64,000 nucleotides of DNA, taken from contig FOFK01000005.1 in the NCBI GenBank assembly GCA_900110975.1, positions 71,595-135,594 on the forward strand. Reading direction: 5' to 3'. Source of the stretch: Lachnospiraceae bacterium RM5. GTDB taxonomy: Bacteria > Bacillota > Clostridia > Lachnospirales > Lachnospiraceae. Of the stretch, positions 19,301 to 28,878 are shown in pieces. Below the pieces are notes generated by a model. The model saw only the letters and a program-made list of their open reading frames with translations. It ran no database searches and had not been told where the DNA came from. How positions within the stretch are numbered: the first letter of the stretch is position 1; the number at the start of each line of letters is the position of its first letter. The position numbers and the translations under genes are program-made.

Positions 19301-22300
19301 TACTTACTGAAGTAATCTTTACATACTGAGTATAGTTACCACTATTAATACCTGTTGTATCTACTTTCATAGATTCAAGTAACCATTTAACATTAATTTT
19401 GCCACTATCCCATGTATTTAAATCAGTAGCATTAGCAGCTGGCTGAATCTCTAAGATTCTTAATGGTTTATTCTGAATCTCATTAAGAGTAACATTTAAG
19501 ATATATCTTATAATATCTCCTCTTGATGTAGAAGTACTATTAAGTAATGTATACAAATCAGATTCATATAATGATGAATTATTTGTATAAGCTATTCTTC
19601 CATCACTTCCTGATTCAGGATATGATTTAGCTGTTGTTGTAAGCTTATAGTTAAGTGAAGTTTTATTATCAATCTTAGAAGGATTCTTCTTAAGTGTTGT
19701 ACTTGCACTAAATGTTTCTCCATTAGATGCTGTAAAGTTAAATACTAAACTTGCAGTAGCACCTTCTGCTAAATCACCACCAAGATCAAGTATCTGTCCA
19801 TCACTTAAATTCTGAGTTGCTCCACCATTATATGAATATGTTGCAGATGCTAAATTTGTATAATTTACAACTATACCTTTAGTTGCATCATTTAATGTAT
19901 GTCCTACAAACTCAGTTACACCATCAACATTTATATTTTTAACTGTTGCTGTAGATGTTGATGAATTCTTATGATAATAATATGTAGTACCAACATTATA
20001 TCCATAATAACTATCACTTAATTTATTAACAACCAATTTACAATACTGTCCATTAGTCATTTCCCTACCGATAGTTATATATGTTCTTCCACCTGTATAA
20101 CGACTACCATAAGCAATATTTTCAATTGTTTCAACTGGTACCTGTGAAGTATTTACTCTAGGATCTTCATTATAAATAAACATCTTATAACTTATTCTAC
20201 CCTGCATAGGCGAATATGCTGATAAAGCAACAGATAAACTTTCATTAAATTCAACACAATCGTTTAATTTTGATGAAGTCATAATACATATTGGATAATA
20301 GAAGTTATAAGTTGAAATATTATTAGATGAAACTAAACTAGCTGGATATTTAACCTTTCCATTACCTGTAGTCTGAGACTCTTCTAACAAATATGTATTA
20401 CCTGTGCTGTTAAGATTATATTTTTTCCAAGATGAACCATTATTAGAAATAATTACGGTTCCACCATTATAATTTGAATACTGTGCCTGATATTTAATAT
20501 TTGTAGCACCAGCAGGAATATTTACTTTAAATAATGTCTTAAATCCTGCAGCATCAAACTTAATTTCATCACTTTCAGATAAATAAACGGTATTACCTAT
20601 CTGCTGATTTCTATCATTATAGAAATTAATCATATAATAACATTTATAATAATTTTTATACATATCATATGATACAGAATAGAAATATAAATTTCTTGTT
20701 GATTCATCAAATCCTGTCTGTCCAGGTACTAAACCAACATCTGCTGTACTATCACCAGATACATGTGAATAACCGGCATATTCTCCAACTATACCATCTT
20801 CATATGTCTCTGATGTTGAAGATGAAATATTAAAATCCTGTCCGCCAAAGAATTCAGAACCTGTATAACTATATATTCTATCATATACATATTCAACAGA
20901 ACCTAACTTCTGTCCTGAAGTATTATAATAATCACCTACAACTTCTGGTTCTTTATATTTTGAAAAATCATTTGTACCATTATAACCAAATGTTGTTTTA
21001 TTAAAACTTCTTACAACAGTTGCTCCGGCATTTGCATTACCATTTGCATCAAATCCTGTTGTAGAATATACACCATCACTATTAATATTATTCTTAATTG
21101 AACCCATATAATATGATGGAGTTAACTGTCTTAAAATAAGAAGCATCTTATATAAGTTATTTGAATTATAAGTATCATTTGGAGTATCAATTACATCATA
21201 GTTACAATTATGAATAAGTCCCTTATCAACAAAGTCCGCATCGAATACTTCTTCTTTTGAAGAATCATACATAAGCTTTGAATTGTACATCATTGCTTTT
21301 TTATTTACATCACTAAGGAGATTACCATTTGCATCATATCCATTAACTGCCTCATAAATCTTCTCAGCAATATCCCAACTACAATCCACTGTTGTTGATA
21401 CTGTTACATAATCTAATGATTCATTTACCTCTTTTATAAATGCTTTAATTGCTTCTTCATTACGTGTACCGTCACTATTTAAAAATGTTCCAGCTTCCTT
21501 TGTAGCTAACTTTTCAATATATGAAGAAACATTATAAGCATTATAATCTTCACCTAATTTATTAGAAATAATATCAAATTTGATGTCAGCTGCCATTTCA
21601 GAATCATAAGCAAACTGTTCATATGCTTCTGTTGATTCAGTAGCATGCGCAAACTGATCTAAATATGTATTTCTATACTCTTCATTTACATCATCAATTA
21701 AATTCTTAATTTCTTCAAATCTTATAGCATCTAAAACAACACTATAATCTGTTGTATCAGTCTCATCAATTGGAGTAAATGTAAATTCTGCAGCATTAAA
21801 TGCTTCTCTGTAATGCTCAATTAAATTTTCATATACATTTTCATAATTTAATTTTAAAAACCAGTTTAAAGCATCATCAGCATTTAACTCTTCGCCGTTA
21901 TTCTTAATTGTTTTTAAAGTTTCTAATGCTAAAATCTGCTGCTCTGCATTTGTATCATTAATTATTTCTTCAATATCATTATCAAGTTTATCACCTGGAT
22001 AGAAAGCATATCTGTCACAATATTCTTTAATATTTATATAGTTAAATTTCGCATCCGGGAAATTAGCTTTATAAAAATATTCAGTAACTAATTCATAATC
22101 TGCTTCATCTGTGAAACTTTCCCATGCACAAAGCTGTCCAGCAGCTGCATCCTGTGCATCTTTAATTGCATTTGCGATAAGTCTCTTTAAATCATTCTCT
22201 GTTTTAACTTTTGACTTGTCAGCATTTACAAGTGCATCTTTACATTCATCAAGATATAAAGGATCATATTCCTCAATTCCTGCAAATATAAATGCAATAT

Positions 22301-23030
22301 TACTTAAATCTGCAACCTTTGATGTATTACCAACAGAATCCATTATTAAATTATAATAATATGTTTTTGCATTTTTTAATTCTTCTTTTACATCACCAAA
22401 TCTTGCACCATAATCTCCTCTAGGGATATTTCCAAGTCCGCCCTGCTTAATCTGATCATAATAGTAAAGAAGATTTTCATTATAATCACCTGAGTTAATA
22501 AAAATCAAATCTGCATTTTTAATATCATCTTCTGTAACTTCATCAATTACTTTTGCGTTAACTGATATTGATCCTGCAGCCATATTACCTTCTAATACAT
22601 TTAAATTAAATGTATCGTTTAATCCCTGTCCAGTAACTGTATGGGAATAAACTGGATTTCCAGAAGCATCTGTACCATTAGGTGTTTCAATAACTACATA
22701 TCCTGTTGCATTATAGAAATCATCAGTATTATATGTGTCATCGCCATCCTCACTTAATCTTCCGGTATATGCTTCTACTTCTGCCTTAGTAATAGGTTCA
22801 TAACCCGGTGTTGTGTAACCTAATACCTGTTGTCCATTCTGGGCAACAATTTCTAGTATGTTTATTGCATCAATTCTGTATACATTACCGCTTTCATCTT
22901 TTTTGAAAACTGTTGCTTTTGTTTTCATAGACGAGATAATTGCGACAGCTGCAACAATACATACTATGACTAATGAAAGAATACAGGTTAATTTTTTCTT
23001 ATGTTTCTTAACAAAATTCTCCACTGTCAT
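16383..23030 (-). CDS. very large surface protein with signal anchor at the end of the pilus operon
   Basis: 2215 residues. A basic N-terminus (KKHKKKLT) is followed by one hydrophobic segment (about 14-34) and then an extracellular chain rich in Asn, Ser, Thr, Tyr and Asp. No sortase LPXTG motif or C-terminal anchor is present. The phrases ILEIVAQNG (near 57) and RILEIQPAANA (middle) remind me of DUF5057-type proteins found beside Lachnospiraceae pilus genes, but I cannot confirm that. Near the C-terminus is a DTDDDGVISD-like acidic, possibly calcium-binding stretch. It is the last gene after the pilins, with GGAGG seven bases before the ATG. An adhesin or pilus-tip role is inference. Confidence 0.75.
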   Translation of the reverse strand: MTVENFVKKHKKKLTCILSLVIVCIVAAVAIISSMKTKATVFKKDESGNVYRIDAINILEIVAQNGQQVLGYTTPGYEPITKAEVEAYTGRLSEDGDDTYNTDDFYNATGYVVIETPNGTDASGNPVYSHTVTGQGLNDTFNLNVLEGNMAAGSISVNAKVIDEVTEDDIKNADLIFINSGDYNENLLYYYDQIKQGGLGNIPRGDYGARFGDVKEELKNAKTYYYNLIMDSVGNTSKVADLSNIAFIFAGIEEYDPLYLDECKDALVNADKSKVKTENDLKRLIANAIKDAQDAAAGQLCAWESFTDEADYELVTEYFYKANFPDAKFNYINIKEYCDRYAFYPGDKLDNDIEEIINDTNAEQQILALETLKTIKNNGEELNADDALNWFLKLNYENVYENLIEHYREAFNAAEFTFTPIDETDTTDYSVVLDAIRFEEIKNLIDDVNEEYRNTYLDQFAHATESTEAYEQFAYDSEMAADIKFDIISNKLGEDYNAYNVSSYIEKLATKEAGTFLNSDGTRNEEAIKAFIKEVNESLDYVTVSTTVDCSWDIAEKIYEAVNGYDANGNLLSDVNKKAMMYNSKLMYDSSKEEVFDADFVDKGLIHNCNYDVIDTPNDTYNSNNLYKMLLILRQLTPSYYMGSIKNNINSDGVYSTTGFDANGNANAGATVVRSFNKTTFGYNGTNDFSKYKEPEVVGDYYNTSGQKLGSVEYVYDRIYSYTGSEFFGGQDFNISSSTSETYEDGIVGEYAGYSHVSGDSTADVGLVPGQTGFDESTRNLYFYSVSYDMYKNYYKCYYMINFYNDRNQQIGNTVYLSESDEIKFDAAGFKTLFKVNIPAGATNIKYQAQYSNYNGGTVIISNNGSSWKKYNLNSTGNTYLLEESQTTGNGKVKYPASLVSSNNISTYNFYYPICIMTSSKLNDCVEFNESLSVALSAYSPMQGRISYKMFIYNEDPRVNTSQVPVETIENIAYGSRYTGGRTYITIGREMTNGQYCKLVVNKLSDSYYGYNVGTTYYYHKNSSTSTATVKNINVDGVTEFVGHTLNDATKGIVVNYTNLASATYSYNGGATQNLSDGQILDLGGDLAEGATASLVFNFTASNGETFSASTTLKKNPSKIDNKTSLNYKLTTTAKSYPESGSDGRIAYTNNSSLYESDLYTLLNSTSTSRGDIIRYILNVTLNEIQNKPLRILEIQPAANATDLNTWDSGKINVKWLLESMKVDTTGINSGNYTQYVKITSVSIKKFDTLEDNIADSYDMVYIGVNKGNYMIADKNTGRTVYNDTSMKGLVYTGIGDRYNVTRYLAGTAAVDYTQGTNTNATYAAEIQDWKALYSDGLSGNTVNSSWNLWNTKSYTGKTTNYVRKDQATTSRLVGNDITIDRMTELEEYVKAGYPVLLANELYYCDDTDWYASNNSGSDASKWPYVDKNSKMYNLIMDLKYNMYGEGLYADGRSYPSVVSVNNAPSSNNPDYLEGEDRIKGGLSFAYKRVGRVGFEFVSTNFTQYTATRQENVVTTGSKVDTSVPFEINFNITTSGITKEYLDSNYEFKFLVDSSGIGKFAENSTLEMVCDFDVSDDAKTVKVTGEWPAGLEGYVIWKIVAYNKNNPGIIYSYIGNCALPNAERKEIYVLWLVTPNSSGGAMQLNTTMNTTINFASEIDKANIEEYDIRVVPISYDALNNYYNEKVNANTTLYNKTKLYNGEFKFSNDNSLLKVKDIYKYSLSKAGATTFNTYASKVIKSNGNNAPEVINNLDANKKFDMLVFGFRDSPKGGDIRNAWAVEDMKWFVTDGGHSLLFTHDGTSFTTSVNIFTSGNGYIPADSSDWLFHRYMTAGFRELIGQDYFGITLSDSDIYNSENPRTKYQNTRRYLTSTDQRDYRAYTEAVTTNYQNGNNYFPFAPNNGSAGYRKSGVGWTYTKTVKMVNQGQITDYPYVIPRTLTTYETHNQYLALNVDDKDTTVWYTLSGSSNSTNSGTVKTYYYDAKDADGINDYYIYTNGNVTFTSAGHNNGGISQQELNLFINTVIFAVKLGNVAPTITIDNANEMTDGSNQIDMYTDDEEVEVQFTATDIDSPLMNGVYSDIKIVVDTDDDGVISDVVNGVAVIDKDDRVLLNNGEVTYGGTEPVLKYSSLKDNIGTYNTVYNLDGLSLVNRKKSGFLINKNAYAAAFGLDPSDLYGAKIYIVVSDNVPGDRSSQMVVSNSFTINAKLGSSLFNLN

Positions 23031-23090
23031 GCATATTCCTCCTTTGCAATTTAATAAACTACATGTATTTCCTTTTGTTTTCTCATAAAA

Positions 23091-23726
23091 TTAATTTCTA
23101 ATAGTATATGTTACATCTGAATTTTTTGAACGTCTATCATAAGTAACTGAACAAACAATTCTTACAAGTTTTGTATTAGGAATATATTCTGTCAAACCTG
23201 TAGGTAATGTATGAGTTGTATATGCTTCTGATTCTTCATTTTTTCCTGAAGCATCTAAAACCTCATTACCATCTGCATCTCTCTTTATATCATCCCCAAC
23301 AAAACTAATTGTTAAAGAATCAATACATTTTGAAACTAAATATTTTTTATTTGAATATGTGCCACTTAGTATTCCTACATAATCAATACTACCTGCGCCA
23401 CCTACTGTACTATATTTAAATACATACAGCGAATTACTTGCATCATTATAATAAAATATTGCATCATTTCCAGTATCATAAACAATATTTCCAGAACTGT
23501 TTATAAGCCTTGCATCACTGGAATTTCCGGCTTTTATTTTACCACCAAGCATTTTCATGACATATGATGTTTCCTGTTGAACCGTAGTCTGCTTATTAGT
23601 AGACTTATAACTATTGGTACCTGCAAAAATAAATGAATAAACAGCTAATACAACTATAGTAGAAATAGCTAACGAAACGATTATTTCAACAAGTGTAATA
23701 CCTTTATTGTTGTCTTTTAATTTCAT
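23091..23726 (-). CDS. type IV prepilin-like protein (PilW-like)
   Basis: 211 residues with the type III signal KGITLVEIIVSLAISTIVVL: cleavage after Gly, a glutamate at +5 and a hydrophobic helix. The C-terminal part is a Tyr/Ser-rich globular region ending VTYTIRN. It is probably a minor pilin that primes or caps the pilus. It lies 15 bases downstream of the next prepilin gene and has GGAGGAGGT before the ATG. The substitution of Ile for Phe at +1 is tolerated by prepilin peptidases. Confidence 0.85.
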   Translation of the reverse strand: MKLKDNNKGITLVEIIVSLAISTIVVLAVYSFIFAGTNSYKSTNKQTTVQQETSYVMKMLGGKIKAGNSSDARLINSSGNIVYDTGNDAIFYYNDASNSLYVFKYSTVGGAGSIDYVGILSGTYSNKKYLVSKCIDSLTISFVGDDIKRDADGNEVLDASGKNEESEAYTTHTLPTGLTEYIPNTKLVRIVCSVTYDRRSKNSDVTYTIRN

Positions 23727-23741
23727 AAACTATACCTCCTC

Positions 23742-24272
23742 CTATTTATCCATATAATATTTTCCGGTAATTTTTGAAACATAAACTCTTTTTGAATTAG
23801 TTTTATAACTCATTACAAGTTCTTCAACCTCACCAACAACTCCATATGATGAAGTAATATCACCGGTACACCAATTAGCCATATCAAAAGATCCATCACC
23901 TTTATTAAACTCAAAAGCAATAAAATTAGTTCCTAAACTATACGAACCGGAAGCTCCTTCTTTTAAAGTATAATTTGAACCTTTTGCAATCACTTCCTGA
24001 TCTATTGCAGTATAAACACCCGAATCACTGACTTTATATTCAGTAGCAATGATACTATTTCCTGATTTGGTAATTGTTAAAGCATATCTTCCTGCTTTTG
24101 AAGTTCCATCAGATTTCATCTCATCAATTGCATTCTTTACATTGCTTGCAAATTGTCTTGCTTTACTTCTATTTGCACTTGCCATCATATTAACAGATAA
24201 AAAAGTAACTATTCCCAAAAGAGCAATGACTACAACTACTTCAATTAAACTGAAACCTTTATTATTTTTCAT
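23742..24272 (-). CDS. type IV prepilin-like protein (GspH/FimT-like)
   Basis: 176 residues beginning KNNKGFSLIEVVVVIALLGI, a textbook prepilin cleavage site and helix. The following region (MMASANRSKARQFASNVKNA) and size suit a GspH/FimT minor pilin. It is coupled closely to the genes on both sides, and GAAGG lies upstream of the ATG. Confidence 0.87.
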   Translation of the reverse strand: MKNNKGFSLIEVVVVIALLGIVTFLSVNMMASANRSKARQFASNVKNAIDEMKSDGTSKAGRYALTITKSGNSIIATEYKVSDSGVYTAIDQEVIAKGSNYTLKEGASGSYSLGTNFIAFEFNKGDGSFDMANWCTGDITSSYGVVGEVEELVMSYKTNSKRVYVSKITGKYYMDK

Positions 24273-24295
24273 AAGCCATATCCTTCCCTTCTGAA

Positions 24296-26869
24296 TTACT
24301 TATTAGTCTGTCTATAATTCTTAGCACTTACAAGATCTGTATAAGCAATATTATTATCAAGTGAATCATCTTCATTTCTTGCTGTCATTGTTGCAAAATA
24401 ACCATCAAGAACATATTCACCAAGTGAAACATCTCCTGAACCGTCATTTACCATTGCATGACCAAATACATATTTAACAAGTTCTTCATCACTTGTAATA
24501 TTTGAATTGCTATTTACATATGCATTACCATTTACCATTAACAATCCTGTAAAGCTGGTGTTAATATTAAGTCTTGCCATATCAGATGTGATATTAACAA
24601 TAACAACACCATTTTCAATACCTGCATTAGTTAAAATTGTTGATAAATTTGTATCTGTATTAATATTAACCAAAGTATATCCAGTCTTATTGATTGAATA
24701 TGAATTTGTAACATTTAAATCCAAATCATCCTGATCTGTTAATTTACCAGACTTGTTAGAAGCAAATGATTTAACAAAGTTATCATATACATCTGCATAT
24801 TTAACACTTAATGCTGTACCACCAACATTACCAATAGCATTATCAACATCTCTAAGTGATGGAATCATAAGATTCTGTCTTGAATAAATTTCATTTACAT
24901 ATTTTGTATATGTATTAACATCCATTGTATTAGGTGTTGGTACATTAGAATTTCTACTTGTAAAATCACCACTGTAATACAAATTACTAAATGATGTGCC
25001 ATCATAACTAAATATTGTACCTACAGTGAATATATTTGTATTTGTAAAATCAAACTGGAATTTCTTTATACCTAAAGTCTGTGCTTCTCTTAATACATCT
25101 GCTCCATTAGTTGCAAATGAATTTGCAAAGTAAGCTGTCTGACTTCTTGGATTAGTATCATAAACGAAGAAATAAATCATATTTTTTTCTCCATCTGTTG
25201 TATTATGATATAATCTGTAAATTACTTCCGGATATCTTGAATCATATCTGCTGTTACCACTTGCATCAACGTTCTTACTACCATTATTAGATCTGTTATC
25301 AATAAAATCTTCAAGATCTTCACCAGCAGCAGCTGCAAGTTCTCTTGCTTCAGTAAGAGTTATTACGTTTCTTCCATTAAGGAATGCAGGTAAGTTTGGA
25401 TTATCAGCCTTTGCATAATACATCTTCTGATCACCCTTAAATGATACAGATTCACCTGTCATATATGTGGCATTATCAAATAATCCACCATCCTGTAAAT
25501 CAACAAATGAACGTCCTGCAATAATTAATGTATTAAGATTTGTAAAATCTGCATTTACTCCATTACCATTTACAACCATTGAGCTTCTTGTTTCATGATC
25601 CTGAATAATTGCGGAAGATGTTGTTGTAAATCCACTTGTAATATTTGAATCATTTTCAATTGCTGATGTTGCTCTACTTCTTCTAAATCCATATCCATAA
25701 TATGCACCTGAAAGATTAATATTAGAATTTGTTCCATTTACTTCCAAGTCGTCAGATACTAAAACATTTCCATCAATATTAATTGTAGCGCCATCACTTC
25801 CTGTTGTTGTAATTAAGTCTTTTGCCCAGAACTTAAGGTCTTTTCCACCTGTACCCTTACAATCTAATGTACTGTTTGAAGATACAAGCACTGGACCAGC
25901 AGAATAAACAACTCTTGATTCTGCTGTAAATTTAGCACTATCCTTTAATAAAACACTGCTTCTTCTTCCATTTGTATAATCAGAGCCAAAATAAGCATTT
26001 CCTTTTAATGTTAAATTTGAAGATGCTACCAATGAAGCATCGCCTGAGTTTTCATTTCCTTCAACAACCATGGCATAAGAATATAAGTCATCAAAACTAT
26101 CCGGCATCTTAGTATCTTTAAATCCTAAAAGAGCATCCGGAGAATTGATAACAAAATCATTTGTTATACTTGTATAATATCCACCGGCATCTTCACATGA
26201 AACACAAAGATTTTTAATAGTAATTGTGTCATTTTCACCATCACCATCTGCATCACTATAATCTATTCTTGCTCCAGATGTTTTCTTAATTACAAAAGTA
26301 TAATCTCCCTGAGTCATTCCTTTTATATCAGAACCATCCATAACAAGTGTATAGTCACCAGTTGTTGAATAATAATTATAAATTGCTTCAATTAATTTAT
26401 CATAGGAAGTTGAATCAACAGCTGTAGATTTAAACTTTGTTGAAACACCTGTTATACTTTTTGAAGGTGTTAAAGCATCTACATAACCTTTAAAATAATA
26501 TTCTCTAAACTTTGCTGTTGCAGCTGTAGTTGAAAGTGCTGTTGTTGTATTAGTAGCACCATCTGTTACAACATAATTTTTAAGTATATGTTCATATACA
26601 TTATTTGCAACATCTAAAGCCTCTCCACCAAGATAAGCCTCAACGTCATTTATTGCTTTTTCATTAGCATATAATGTTTTTTGATTTTTTCTGCTAACTA
26701 CATTTGCCTTATAGTTTGTTGCTGTTAATGTAAGAATCATTGTTCCTAATATTCCTACCATAAGCATTCCTATAAGTACTATAACTAAACTGTTTCCTCT
26801 ATTATCTTTACAAAAAGCTTTAAAAGAGGATTTAGAATTTTTTATTTTTAATTTATTATATAACATCAT
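24296..26869 (-). CDS. large PilX-like pilus-associated protein
   Basis: About 857 residues from the chosen start. After a basic region comes NRGNSLVIVLIGMLMVGILG, a hydrophobic segment resembling PilX-type proteins that lack the classical Glu+5. The long exterior part has alternating short strands with many Asn/Gly/Ser, such as TLKGNAYFG and NIDGNVLVSDDLEVNG, which look like a beta-helix. An ATG at 26920 would overlap the upstream gene by 41 bases. AAAGGAGGG immediately before the tandem ATGs at 26869 and 26866 sets the real start. The role is probably minor pilin or adhesin-like; function unproven. Confidence 0.75.
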   Translation of the reverse strand: MMLYNKLKIKNSKSSFKAFCKDNRGNSLVIVLIGMLMVGILGTMILTLTATNYKANVVSRKNQKTLYANEKAINDVEAYLGGEALDVANNVYEHILKNYVVTDGATNTTTALSTTAATAKFREYYFKGYVDALTPSKSITGVSTKFKSTAVDSTSYDKLIEAIYNYYSTTGDYTLVMDGSDIKGMTQGDYTFVIKKTSGARIDYSDADGDGENDTITIKNLCVSCEDAGGYYTSITNDFVINSPDALLGFKDTKMPDSFDDLYSYAMVVEGNENSGDASLVASSNLTLKGNAYFGSDYTNGRRSSVLLKDSAKFTAESRVVYSAGPVLVSSNSTLDCKGTGGKDLKFWAKDLITTTGSDGATINIDGNVLVSDDLEVNGTNSNINLSGAYYGYGFRRSRATSAIENDSNITSGFTTTSSAIIQDHETRSSMVVNGNGVNADFTNLNTLIIAGRSFVDLQDGGLFDNATYMTGESVSFKGDQKMYYAKADNPNLPAFLNGRNVITLTEARELAAAAGEDLEDFIDNRSNNGSKNVDASGNSRYDSRYPEVIYRLYHNTTDGEKNMIYFFVYDTNPRSQTAYFANSFATNGADVLREAQTLGIKKFQFDFTNTNIFTVGTIFSYDGTSFSNLYYSGDFTSRNSNVPTPNTMDVNTYTKYVNEIYSRQNLMIPSLRDVDNAIGNVGGTALSVKYADVYDNFVKSFASNKSGKLTDQDDLDLNVTNSYSINKTGYTLVNINTDTNLSTILTNAGIENGVVIVNITSDMARLNINTSFTGLLMVNGNAYVNSNSNITSDEELVKYVFGHAMVNDGSGDVSLGEYVLDGYFATMTARNEDDSLDNNIAYTDLVSAKNYRQTNK

Positions 26870-26879
26870 AAACCCTCCT

Positions 26880-27959
26880 TTACTTTTCATTATTAACCTT
26901 AGATGTTGTATATGTATCAATTACAGTTCCATCTTTTTTAAGTTTTACAGTTAAATCAAATAAAAATGTTACATCATTAATTGCAACGTATCTGTCTAAA
27001 TCTGATGAACCGATATTAGTATATATTGTATATGGTATATCAGATGTTAATGTTACCATATTTAATTTTGTTGTTGGAATCACAGAACCACCAGCTGGTG
27101 TTGTATAGTTCAAAGTTACATTTTCAGGTTTTAATGAAACCCTTTCAGTTGCTGAACCATTTATAGTTGTCTGTGATATTAAATATAAACTAACATTATT
27201 TCTTCCATCAGGTAAATATGTATCCGGAATATTATTATTTATAATAAGTTTATCCCTGGCACTAAGTGCAGTATAGAATGCATAAATATCAGGAACTTTA
27301 TTAATATCCTTAAAATCTAATTTAACAATACTGTTTAAATCTTTAACCGATGATACACCACCGGATACAATTTTCTTATATTCAATCGAAATGCCAACAG
27401 TATATACATCTGTTGACGTATTATAGTCAATATCAATAGTCGATTCTCTATATACACTTCCACCTTTAGCTATTTCAGCTGGTGTAAGTGCTGAATATAA
27501 AGCATCATAAGTAGTGAATATATCCATAAATACTACACTTTTTTTATGATCAATGCTCTTTATGGATGGTATTCCATTGTTTACCCTATTATCACTCTTT
27601 TCCAATTTAATATCTGCAGTATAGCCTGACTGATATCCTAACGCTGTAAGATCAAAATTATCTACCTTATAACCTTCATGTACTTTTCCAGAAGCATCTG
27701 TATTTGAATAAGATGATAATCCTGAAAATTTCATCTTTTGTAACTTTGTTATAGTTGAACCTTTAAATTCTTCCATAAGATCTTCTGAAATATTTTTTGC
27801 TGTCAAACTCGCATTTGCCTTCTTATTAGTTGATGCTGCAGAATAGAAAGAATGCAAAAAAGGTGCTGATACAAGTGCAAGTATTGCAATTGTAATAATA
27901 AGTTCAATTAAACTTATACCTCTGTTATCATTTTTTAAACTTTTAATTTTATATTGCAT
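26880..27959 (-). CDS. type IV prepilin-like protein (PilV-like)
   Basis: 359 residues with the prepilin signal NRGISLIELIITIAILALV (cleavage after Gly, Glu at +5), then SAASTNKKANASLTAKNISEDLMEEF, a region resembling PilV/GspI minor pilins. It is longer than the usual 150-200 residues, with a beta-rich C-terminal extension. GGAAGGGAG precedes the ATG. It follows PilO after a 137-base gap that carries a hairpin. Confidence 0.82.
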   Translation of the reverse strand: MQYKIKSLKNDNRGISLIELIITIAILALVSAPFLHSFYSAASTNKKANASLTAKNISEDLMEEFKGSTITKLQKMKFSGLSSYSNTDASGKVHEGYKVDNFDLTALGYQSGYTADIKLEKSDNRVNNGIPSIKSIDHKKSVVFMDIFTTYDALYSALTPAEIAKGGSVYRESTIDIDYNTSTDVYTVGISIEYKKIVSGGVSSVKDLNSIVKLDFKDINKVPDIYAFYTALSARDKLIINNNIPDTYLPDGRNNVSLYLISQTTINGSATERVSLKPENVTLNYTTPAGGSVIPTTKLNMVTLTSDIPYTIYTNIGSSDLDRYVAINDVTFLFDLTVKLKKDGTVIDTYTTSKVNNEK

Positions 27960-28054
27960 CTCACATTCTCCCTTCCAAATTATCTTCTCACTAAATTATA
28001 ATTTGTTTCATAGGATTATTTTACATTTTTTATTTCATCTCTTAATATAGCATT

Positions 28055-28077
28055 GGTCTGCCGATATACGGCAGACC
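28055..28077 (-). other. intra-operon hairpin without U-tract
   Basis: GGTCTGCCG (28055-28063), loop ATATA, CGGCAGACC (28069-28077): a perfect 9-bp G+C-rich stem between the PilO and PilV-like genes. No T-run follows on either strand, so it is more likely a processing, stability or attenuation element than a terminator. Confidence 0.65.
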
Positions 28078-28096
28078 TAACTGCATTAATTACTAA

Positions 28097-28876
28097 TTAT
28101 TTTTGTTCATCTTGTGGTACTGAATTAGCATAGAAGATATTTGCTAATCCCTTTGAATAAGTTGGTATTGTAAAGGCATATGGTTCTCTGCCATTTCCAG
28201 TAACAGCATATTCTACGAATGTAGCTTCATATGCCATCTCATCAGCTAATACATCATATGTAAAAGATAAGCCCTTTAATACTTTTCTCTTTCCTGATGT
28301 ATTTTCAATATTTCTTAAAGACTCAAGAGAATTTTCATATGTACCTTTACCTGTTAAAGTATAAACAATAGATTTACCTAAGTAAGTATCACTATCCTTC
28401 TCATCAGTAGAAACATTTGTTGAATCAACAACAGCAACTGTTGTTAATGAAGCTGGATCACCATTTTCATCTACAACCTTAGTATCATTACCAAACTGAT
28501 ATACTAATGTAGATTCATCACCATCAAACTTTATTCCATCAAAAATTACATCATCATTTTCTGCAATTTTAATTGCATCACAAATTTCTGCTTCGTAAGA
28601 AAGGCCACCATCAAATCTTGATAAAACTTTTTCAAATCTTTCATTATTTTCTTTAGTATCTTTCACTACTTTTTTAAGATTAGTATTTTTAGAATTATAA
28701 TCATCTAATTCTGCCTGTTTCTCTGTGATTTTTGTTTTTAAATCATCATTCTTAGTTTTGTACTTTGAAAAAACCATAACATAAGAAAGAACTAAAGCAA
28801 CTACACCTATTATAATCACAATGTATCCAATAAGTACTGGATCAAAGGATTTTTTCTGATTCATATTTTCTTCCAT
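28097..28876 (-). CDS. PilO-like pilus assembly protein
   Basis: 259 residues. A short cytoplasmic N-terminus, one membrane span (about 15-35, VLIGYIVIIIGVVALVLSYV) and a coiled-coil (about 40-85, lysine/aspartate-rich heptads) precede a ferredoxin-like exterior domain. This is the PilO layout. PilO pairs with PilN to link the PilM ring to the extracytoplasmic pilus. The gene starts two bases after the PilM-PilN stop. Sequence identity with PilO is weak, so the call leans on topology and position. Confidence 0.75.
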   Translation of the reverse strand: MEENMNQKKSFDPVLIGYIVIIIGVVALVLSYVMVFSKYKTKNDDLKTKITEKQAELDDYNSKNTNLKKVVKDTKENNERFEKVLSRFDGGLSYEAEICDAIKIAENDDVIFDGIKFDGDESTLVYQFGNDTKVVDENGDPASLTTVAVVDSTNVSTDEKDSDTYLGKSIVYTLTGKGTYENSLESLRNIENTSGKRKVLKGLSFTYDVLADEMAYEATFVEYAVTGNGREPYAFTIPTYSKGLANIFYANSVPQDEQK

Positions 28877-28878
28877 AA

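Noticed and set aside
26870-26920. ATG at 26920 as the start of the PilX-like gene
   Set aside because: It overlaps the upstream gene by 41 bases without a ribosome binding site, whereas AAAGGAGGG precedes the ATGs at 26869 and 26866.
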